A stretch of 64,000 nucleotides of DNA from Metapseudomonas resinovorans DSM 21078 (GTDB lineage Bacteria; Pseudomonadota; Gammaproteobacteria; Pseudomonadales; Pseudomonadaceae). Every line of letters begins with the position of its first letter. Position 1 is the first letter of the stretch. Below are positions 59,401 through 64,000 of this stretch, piece after piece. The notes under the pieces are model-generated. The model worked only from the letters and a program-made list of their open reading frames with translations. It was not told the DNA's origin and searched no databases. The translations under genes were made by a program, and so were the position numbers. The DNA lies in contig NZ_KE384031.1 in the NCBI RefSeq assembly GCF_000423545.1, forward strand, positions 1 through 64,000, given 5' to 3'.

Positions 59401-62238
59401 AGCGATGGGCAGGGCCTGAGCACCTTTTCCCTGTCCGCCAAATACCAGGCCTGGCAAGACCCTCAGCTACCGGCAGAGGGCCTGGCCCTCTATGCCCGCG
59501 TCTGCGCTGGCAACCAGCCGATCCTGCTGACCCGCGCCGAGCTGGATGCCAGGGGTGACCCTGACAACGGCCAGCTCCCGTTGCGAGGCTGGCTGGCCGT
59601 GCCGCTGATCGATCATGGCGGACATCACCTCGGCCTGATGCAGCTCTCCGACAAGTTCGACGGCGACTTCAACCAGGACGACCTGGCCATCGCCCAGCAA
59701 TTCGCCCAGATGGCCGTAGCGGCGCTGGAGAACATCCGCCTGGTGCAGCAGGTACTCTCCGGCGAACAGCGCCTGCAGGAACAACTGGACTTCACTTCGG
59801 CCATCACCAACAGCGTTGGCGAGGGCCTGCTGGCAGTGGATCGCCTGGGGCGGCTGAACTTCGTCAACCCGGCGGGCGCCGAACTGCTTGGGCAGCGCGC
59901 CGACGACCTCCTTGGCCAGGCCCTGGCCAAACACCTGCCGCTGGACCTCTACAGCGCCCCGGCGACCGGCGGCCGCCACGGCGAAGTCAGCCTGGGCGGC
60001 GAGCGCCATATCGCCTACGACTGCGCACCGCTGCTGCACGCGCAATCCCTCGGCGGCTGGGTCATCGCCTTCCGCGACGTCAGCCGGGCAAAGGAATCCG
60101 AAAAGCAGCTGCGCATCCTCCAGCGCAGCATCGAGGCCAGCTACAACGGCGCCATGATCTGCGATGCAACCGACGAGGACCTGCCGGTGGTCTACGTCAA
60201 CCCGGCCTTCGAACGCATCACCGGCTACAGCGCGCATGAAGCCATGGGGCGCAACTGCCGCTTCCTGCAGGGCGCCGACCGCGAGCAGCCGGGCATCGCC
60301 GAAATTCGCCATGCACTGACGGAGAAACGCGAGGTCCACGTCGTGCTGCGCAACTTCCGCAAGGACGGCACGCCCTTCTGGAACGACCTCTACATCGCCC
60401 CGGTGCCCAACGAACAGGGTGAAATCACCCACTTCATCGGGGTACAGAACGACATTTCCGAGCAGAAACGGGTGGAGTCCGAACTGGCCTACAACGCCAG
60501 CCATGATGTACTCACCGGCCTGCCCAACCGCTCGCTGCTGGAGGACCGCCTGCGCCAGGGCTGTCAGATCAGCCAGCGCTACCAGCGCAAGTTGGCGGTG
60601 ATGTTCATCGACCTCGACGGCTTCAAGCCGATCAACGACTCCATGGGCCATGGCATCGGCGACCAGATACTGGTGGAAGTAGCGCGACGCCTGACCCAGC
60701 AGGTCCGCCCCGGCGACACCGTCGCGCGCCTGGGGGGTGACGAGTTCATCCTGATCCTGCCGGACCTGGCCCGCGAAGAAGACGTGCTGCAGGTGGCCGA
60801 GCGGGTCATCGACTGCATCGCCCGCCCCTACCCCATCGCCGGTAGCGAACTGCACATCACCGCCAGCCTGGGTATCGCCATGAGCGAGAAAGGCATGCAA
60901 CAACCCATGCAACTGATCCAGCAGGCGGACCTGGCCATGTACAAGGCCAAGCAGCAGGGACGCAACTGCTACCAGTGGTACACCACCGACCTGGAGCAGA
61001 AGGTCAGCGAGCGGGTGACCCTGCGCAACGAGCTGCAGAAGGCGCTGGAAGCCAACGCCTTCATGCTCTACTACCAGCCGCAGATCGACGGCCGCAACGG
61101 CCGCGTCACCGGTTTCGAGGCCCTGCTGCGCTGGCAGCACCCACTGCTCGGCTTCATCTCCCCGGCGCAGTTCGTGCCCGTGGCCGAAGACACCGGGCAG
61201 ATCATCCCCTTAAGCGAATGGGTGCTCGCCACCGCCTGCCGCGATTGCCGCGAGCTGCTCGATCGCGGCATGACCGGCGCTGTCGTGGCGGTGAACATCT
61301 CGGCGGTGCACTTCCAGCGCAACATCTTCGTCGACAGCGTGCGGCGCGTACTGGAAGAGACCCGCCTGCCCGCCGAACTGCTGGAACTGGAAATCACCGA
61401 GACCGTGCTGCTGGACAACGCCGAGCGCGCCATCGCCACCCTGCAGGCGCTCAAGGCCCTGGGCGTGCGGCTGTCCATCGACGACTTCGGCACCGGCTTC
61501 TCCAGCCTCAACTACCTCAAGCGCCTGCCCATCGACAAGGTGAAGATCGACCGCGCCTTCGTCCAGGAAATCATCAGCGACCGGCATGACGCGGCCATCA
61601 CCCAGGGCATCATCTCCATGGCCCACCACCTGCGCTTGCGGGTGATCGCCGAGGGCGTGGAGAGCGAGTCCCAGTTCGCCTTCCTGAAAAAGAGCCACTG
61701 CGACGAGTTCCAGGGTTACTACTTCGCCCGGCCGATGCCCTTCGAACAGCTCGACCAGTTCCTTCACGAACACCACAAGAGCCCGGCCGCCTACCTGGAG
61801 ACCCGCTCTGGCGCCAGCAATACCCAGACCCTGCTGCTGCTCGACGACGAGGAAAACATCCTCCGCGCCCTGACTCGCGTGCTGCGGCGCGATGGCTATC
61901 AGATCTTCACCGCTACGCGCGCCCAGGACGCCTTCGCGCACCTGGCCAAGCACGACATCCAGGTGATCCTCTCCGACCAGCGCATGCCGGAAATGAATGG
62001 CACCGAGTTTCTCAGCCGGGTCAAGGACCTCTACCCCGACACCATTCGTATCGTGCTCTCCGGCTACACCGACCTGAAGTCTGTCACCGACGCCATCAAC
62101 CAGGGCGCCATCTACAAGTTCCTCACCAAACCCTGGGACGACGACCAGCTCCGCGCTGTCATCGCCCAAGCCTTCCTCCATCACAGCCTGGCCAAGACCA
62201 AGGAAGAAAGCGCGACGGTGGGCGAAGACGGGGAATGA
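56476..62238 (+). CDS. Large membrane LOV-GGDEF-EAL hybrid with C-terminal receiver
   Basis: 1920 residues. About seven membrane helices (~27-240), an extracytoplasmic sensor region (~245-455) and a helix (YLPALLMLFGLGLTFLLMV) lead into PAS (~515-635), GAF (~650-800), PAS (~805-920), GAF (~940-1090), PAS (~1105-1210) and a LOV domain with GRNCRFLQG (C1261). LOV flavin contacts fit: N1293 in NFRKDG, N1303 in FWND, Q1324 in FIGVQND, spaced as in Avena phototropin LOV2 (C450/N482/N492/Q513). GGDEF at 1420-1424 with I-site RPGD 1411-1414; EAL at 1548-1550 with DDFGTGFSS. The final receiver has D1834 in SDQRMPEMNG and TKPWDDDQ. Likely makes and degrades c-di-GMP under light and phosphorylation control. 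Confidence 0.9.
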   Translation: MTDPDQSGPLPPPERHLSMAKHNRELSYQAYLHCLAFALMAQGVISLIFFLTKASPARYELVLVPDSALITLFAGIALLSATRGLHRLSLLASLALITLAGYSLGHNVLAGGSEHGRSLVSGYWRIRSELAIVACLFGLAMLLAVTRQGGRWLSQLCGLALIGLALLSQISLLGASHGLPRFAFRPEYGHIANLFIALLGVGVLLLCALPDERRRLLDRRATTTGLLGALITCIGWFLLSQNEIATLNAHSHQLLLRAQSSIENTLTVRLQLMQRMADRWHSLPGPLPDALWHQESSGYLRDFPNINLIALLDADLKPLRQQIRHPRAGDWLTRFLAQKEQRNWLQQVRQGKGALMSTVQSFSATDNSTLVATPLRIEGQPAALLVAGLDIGATLDRQLGRDLDGFVLEVFEGSRRIYASRSGSDGHSLFPVGEQRADLGPEGRWQLRTYQALPRSDYAAVYLPALLMLFGLGLTFLLMVSQSFSRLAIERSQRLRESNRELELSLQHQARLQAQNQRIMDHSMDVLCSIDAAERFTQISPSCHSVLGYRPEEMIGRPYTDFIRDEDRERTRGDIQAIIRGESWDAVRNRCQRKDGSEVHLLWSAGWSESERTLFAVAHDITSLVRHEAYAEDQRDILSMISTDQPLREILKAICLMSETLDPSALCSVLLVDGEHKRLRLGAAPSLPDAFNQALDGQPIGPLAGACGTAVFRRQMVVSKDISEDPLWHEHRDQALRHGLRACWAIPLIAHHGDVLGTFAVYLHQPCAPDDESLQLIGTAGQLAAIAIERQNDRLRLLESEQRYRSLFIFNPDPVFSLDREGRFLSLNQAGCELIDYSESELLGQLFSSLVLETDIDYARQHFRSTLDGKAQRYEVHCHNRAGDVLELDITLLPIVIEGRIVGVFGIAKDIGERNRMTRALQVTLTQSERKALLLRGLSETALRIGGILDTRTLLDFMCEQLRLLVGAHQSLLDLSDGQGLSTFSLSAKYQAWQDPQLPAEGLALYARVCAGNQPILLTRAELDARGDPDNGQLPLRGWLAVPLIDHGGHHLGLMQLSDKFDGDFNQDDLAIAQQFAQMAVAALENIRLVQQVLSGEQRLQEQLDFTSAITNSVGEGLLAVDRLGRLNFVNPAGAELLGQRADDLLGQALAKHLPLDLYSAPATGGRHGEVSLGGERHIAYDCAPLLHAQSLGGWVIAFRDVSRAKESEKQLRILQRSIEASYNGAMICDATDEDLPVVYVNPAFERITGYSAHEAMGRNCRFLQGADREQPGIAEIRHALTEKREVHVVLRNFRKDGTPFWNDLYIAPVPNEQGEITHFIGVQNDISEQKRVESELAYNASHDVLTGLPNRSLLEDRLRQGCQISQRYQRKLAVMFIDLDGFKPINDSMGHGIGDQILVEVARRLTQQVRPGDTVARLGGDEFILILPDLAREEDVLQVAERVIDCIARPYPIAGSELHITASLGIAMSEKGMQQPMQLIQQADLAMYKAKQQGRNCYQWYTTDLEQKVSERVTLRNELQKALEANAFMLYYQPQIDGRNGRVTGFEALLRWQHPLLGFISPAQFVPVAEDTGQIIPLSEWVLATACRDCRELLDRGMTGAVVAVNISAVHFQRNIFVDSVRRVLEETRLPAELLELEITETVLLDNAERAIATLQALKALGVRLSIDDFGTGFSSLNYLKRLPIDKVKIDRAFVQEIISDRHDAAITQGIISMAHHLRLRVIAEGVESESQFAFLKKSHCDEFQGYYFARPMPFEQLDQFLHEHHKSPAAYLETRSGASNTQTLLLLDDEENILRALTRVLRRDGYQIFTATRAQDAFAHLAKHDIQVILSDQRMPEMNGTEFLSRVKDLYPDTIRIVLSGYTDLKSVTDAINQGAIYKFLTKPWDDDQLRAVIAQAFLHHSLAKTKEESATVGEDGE

Positions 62239-62323
62239 CGGTGATAGTCAATTTCTTGGGCGAATGAAATCGCTCTGTCTGCGTTAGCTGTTGCGGGAGA
62301 TTTACCATCGGGCCAAGAGCCTT

Positions 62324-62378
62324 GTAGGAGCTGGCTTGCCAGCGAAACGGGGCCATTCGCTGGCAAGCCAGCTCCTAC
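62324..62378. repeat. Pseudomonas REP pair (BIME-like)
   Basis: GTAGGAGCTGGCTTGCCAGC...GAA at 62324-62346 is the exact inverse of 62356-62378, with a 9-nt spacer. The core matches the well-known 35-bp Pseudomonas REP consensus with GCTGGCTTGCCAGCGAA. It lies after the signalling operon and before the convergent tetR gene. Confidence 0.85.
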
Positions 62379-62432
62379 GGGCAATGCAGCTGCCTACAAC
62401 ACGTAATGCAGACATAGCCAATGAATTCGCCC

Positions 62433-63140
62433 CTACACCGCCCCCACCGCCTGCAGCACGCTGGCCCCGGTGAACAGGAACAGCACCTGCTCCTCCGCCT
62501 CCGCGCGGATTGCCTCGCGGCGCTCCGGTTCGCCGATGTAGTCCAGGGACATCTGGAACAGGTTGCGACTGACCAGGCGCGATACACGCCGCACCACAGG
62601 CTCCGCCACCAATGCCGGCAGCAACCTGTACTCGCGGACGTCTTCGGCCATATCAGCGGCGAAGTCTTCCATCACCTCACGCAAGGCTTCCCGCAGTACC
62701 GGGGAAGCGCCGTGGAGTTCGCGCACGCCGATGACGAAAGCCTCGGTATTGTCATCGACGAAATCGAAGAACAACTGCACCGTCTCATGGCAGACCCGCC
62801 GGCCACGGCCGAGGTCGATGCCCAACAGTTTCGGCATCACCCCGCCATCGCCCTGCACGGCACGGGCCGCCGCCTCACGACGCAGGTCGCGCAGGGGCTG
62901 GCGCAGCTGGGTGGCAATGGTGCGGATGATGGCTAGGCCAAGGTCATCCACATCCTTGAAATGGCGGTAGAACGTATTGGGGTTCAGGCCGGCCTCCCGC
63001 GCCAATTCCCGCAGGCCCAGATTGCTCAGGCTGCGGCTCTGGGAACCCAGGCGCAGTGCCGCCTCCATGAGCAAGCGCTTGCCGGGGGCGTCGGTGGCAC
63101 GTTCTGGCGACTGGAGCTCGTCGCCGCTGACGGAATTCAT
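62433..63140 (-). CDS. TetR-family regulator (DesT/FabR-like)
   Basis: 235 residues. The N-terminal helix-turn-helix GLRELAREAGLNPNTFYRHF matches TetR repressors, in particular the DesT/FabR group that reads acyl-CoA pools. The helical ligand domain ends with FLFTGASVLQAVGAV. It is divergent from the monooxygenase at 63256, and the shared promoter region carries two palindromic sites that it probably binds. Likely represses the monooxygenase and itself. Confidence 0.85.
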   Translation of the reverse strand: MNSVSGDELQSPERATDAPGKRLLMEAALRLGSQSRSLSNLGLRELAREAGLNPNTFYRHFKDVDDLGLAIIRTIATQLRQPLRDLRREAAARAVQGDGGVMPKLLGIDLGRGRRVCHETVQLFFDFVDDNTEAFVIGVRELHGASPVLREALREVMEDFAADMAEDVREYRLLPALVAEPVVRRVSRLVSRNLFQMSLDYIGEPERREAIRAEAEEQVLFLFTGASVLQAVGAV

Positions 63141-63188
63141 CTCTGGCCCTACCTAAGGTTGGTTGTGACGGCGTTGGATTGCCGGCGA

Positions 63189-63224
63189 GTATACATCTGT
63201 CTACCTTGGTATACAGCTGTATAC
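63189..63224. promoter_or_regulatory. Tandem palindromic operators between tetR and the monooxygenase
   Basis: GTATACAGCTGTATAC (63209-63224) is a perfect 16-bp palindrome, and GTATACATCTGTCTAC (63189-63204) is a degenerate version centred 20 bp away. Two sites on nearly the same helix face suit cooperative binding of TetR-type dimers. Confidence 0.8.
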
Positions 63225-63255
63225 GCCGCAATTAATAAGAACAGGAGCACGACCC

Positions 63256-64000
63256 ATGTCTGCGTCAGCCTCACCCCGCCCCTCTACCCGCCATTGCAAG
63301 GTCGCCATCATAGGTTCCGGCTTCTCCGGCCTGGGCATGGCGATCCGCCTGAAGCAGAAGGGCGAGAACGATTTCCTCCTGTTCGAGAAGGAGCCCGGCA
63401 TCGGCGGCACCTGGCGGGTGAACAACTACCCGGGTTGCGGCTGCGATGTGCAATCGCACCTCTACTCGTTCTCCTTCGAGCCGAACCCGAACTGGACGCG
63501 GATGTTCGCCAAGCAAGGGGAAATCAAAACCTACCTGGAAGGTTGCTGGGAGAAGTACCGGCTGCAGGACAAGACCCTGCTCAACACCGAAATCACCCGT
63601 CTGGCCTGGAACGACGTGGATGAGTTGTGGCAGATCGAAGACGCCGCCGGCAACCACTACAGCGCGCAGTTCGTGGTCTCCGGCATGGGCGCCCTGTCCA
63701 CCCCATCGATTCCGGCCCTGAACGGCCTGGAGACCTTCCAGGGCACAAGCTTCCACTCCCAGCAGTGGAATCACGACTACGACCTCACCGGCAAGCGCGT
63801 CGCGGTGGTCGGTACCGGCGCCTCCAGCATCCAGTTCGTCCCGCAGATCCAGAAGCAGGTCGCCCAGCTCGACCTCTACCAGCGCACCGCGCCCTGGATC
63901 ATGCCCAAGCCCGACCGCGCCATCAGCGAAGGCGAGCGCTCCCGCTTCAAGCGTTTCCCCTTCCTGCAGAAGCTCTGGCGCGGCGCCATCTATGCCGTCC
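63256..64000 (+). CDS. FAD-dependent Baeyer-Villiger-type monooxygenase (partial)
   Basis: First 248 residues; the gene runs off the window. An N-terminal FAD Rossmann site VAIIGSGFSGLGMAIRLK, then KEPGIGGTWRVNNYPGCGCD, the Baeyer-Villiger fingerprint-like TFQGTSFHSQQWNHDYDL (F-x-G-x3-H-x3-W), and the NADPH Rossmann site VAVVGTGASSIQFVPQI. Such enzymes insert oxygen into ketones or N-oxygenate amines. AGGAG lies 10 bases before the ATG. Controlled by the divergent tetR gene and its operators. Substrate unknown. Confidence 0.88.
   Translation, partial: MSASASPRPSTRHCKVAIIGSGFSGLGMAIRLKQKGENDFLLFEKEPGIGGTWRVNNYPGCGCDVQSHLYSFSFEPNPNWTRMFAKQGEIKTYLEGCWEKYRLQDKTLLNTEITRLAWNDVDELWQIEDAAGNHYSAQFVVSGMGALSTPSIPALNGLETFQGTSFHSQQWNHDYDLTGKRVAVVGTGASSIQFVPQIQKQVAQLDLYQRTAPWIMPKPDRAISEGERSRFKRFPFLQKLWRGAIYAV

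Overview
The window is chromosomal DNA from a Pseudomonas species. Support comes from high GC with strong G/C third-position bias, AlgD-to-AlgA alginate genes, two tandem cbb3 oxidase operons next to hemN and anr, RNase E with REER repeats, and gene order like that around P. aeruginosa PA1543-PA1572 (order recalled from memory). It is not P. aeruginosa itself: the alginate operon sits between acnA and aer and lacks its O-acetylation genes.

Layout. 1-302: end of an IS1182-type insertion sequence. 339-2950 (-): sppA, a HAD phosphatase and rluC, divergent from rne (3511-6648, +), which has a leader of about 500 nt. 6716-10554 (-): ABC exporter, DoxX-like and DCC proteins, and an ATP-NAD-kinase-like protein. 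10749-19997: a PA1571-like small protein, pdxB, a MATE pump, tusA, a CocE-like lipoprotein hydrolase, a small ORF, rlmM and acnA. 20049-32544 (-): algD-8-44-K-E-G-X-L-A with algI, algJ and algF absent. 32545-33175: AT-rich divergent region. 33176-34741: aer-like chemoreceptor with a FliA-type promoter. 35583-51247: ccoNOQP (behind a perfect Anr box), a second ccoNOQP, ccoGHIS, a TauE/SafE-like protein, hemN (Anr box), a coiled-coil protein, anr and apt. 51495-53165: a PF10118-type hydrolase and an unknown Cys-cluster protein. 53333-62238: a four-gene signalling operon. 62433-64000: TetR regulator divergent from a Baeyer-Villiger-type monooxygenase cut by the window end.

How the genes work together. 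The cco, hemN and anr block is a low-oxygen respiration module: Anr senses oxygen and perfect Anr boxes lie before the first ccoN and before hemN, while aer steers cells along redox gradients. The alginate operon encodes precursor supply (AlgA, AlgD), a c-di-GMP-gated polymerase (Alg8, Alg44), and periplasmic and outer-membrane export and modification (K, E, G, X, L). O-acetylation looks lost: algIJF are missing and AlgX has G-G-G-N-A where the catalytic G-T-S-N-S is expected.

The most novel system is the 53.3-62.2 kb operon: a soluble PAS histidine kinase, a receiver/degenerate HD-GYP protein (Tyr-Asn in place of His-Asp), a stand-alone receiver, and a 1920-residue membrane protein with PAS/GAF modules, an apparent photoactive LOV domain, intact GGDEF and EAL domains and a C-terminal receiver. 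It looks like a blue-light- and phosphorylation-controlled c-di-GMP switch. All functions are inferred from sequence; no database search was run.
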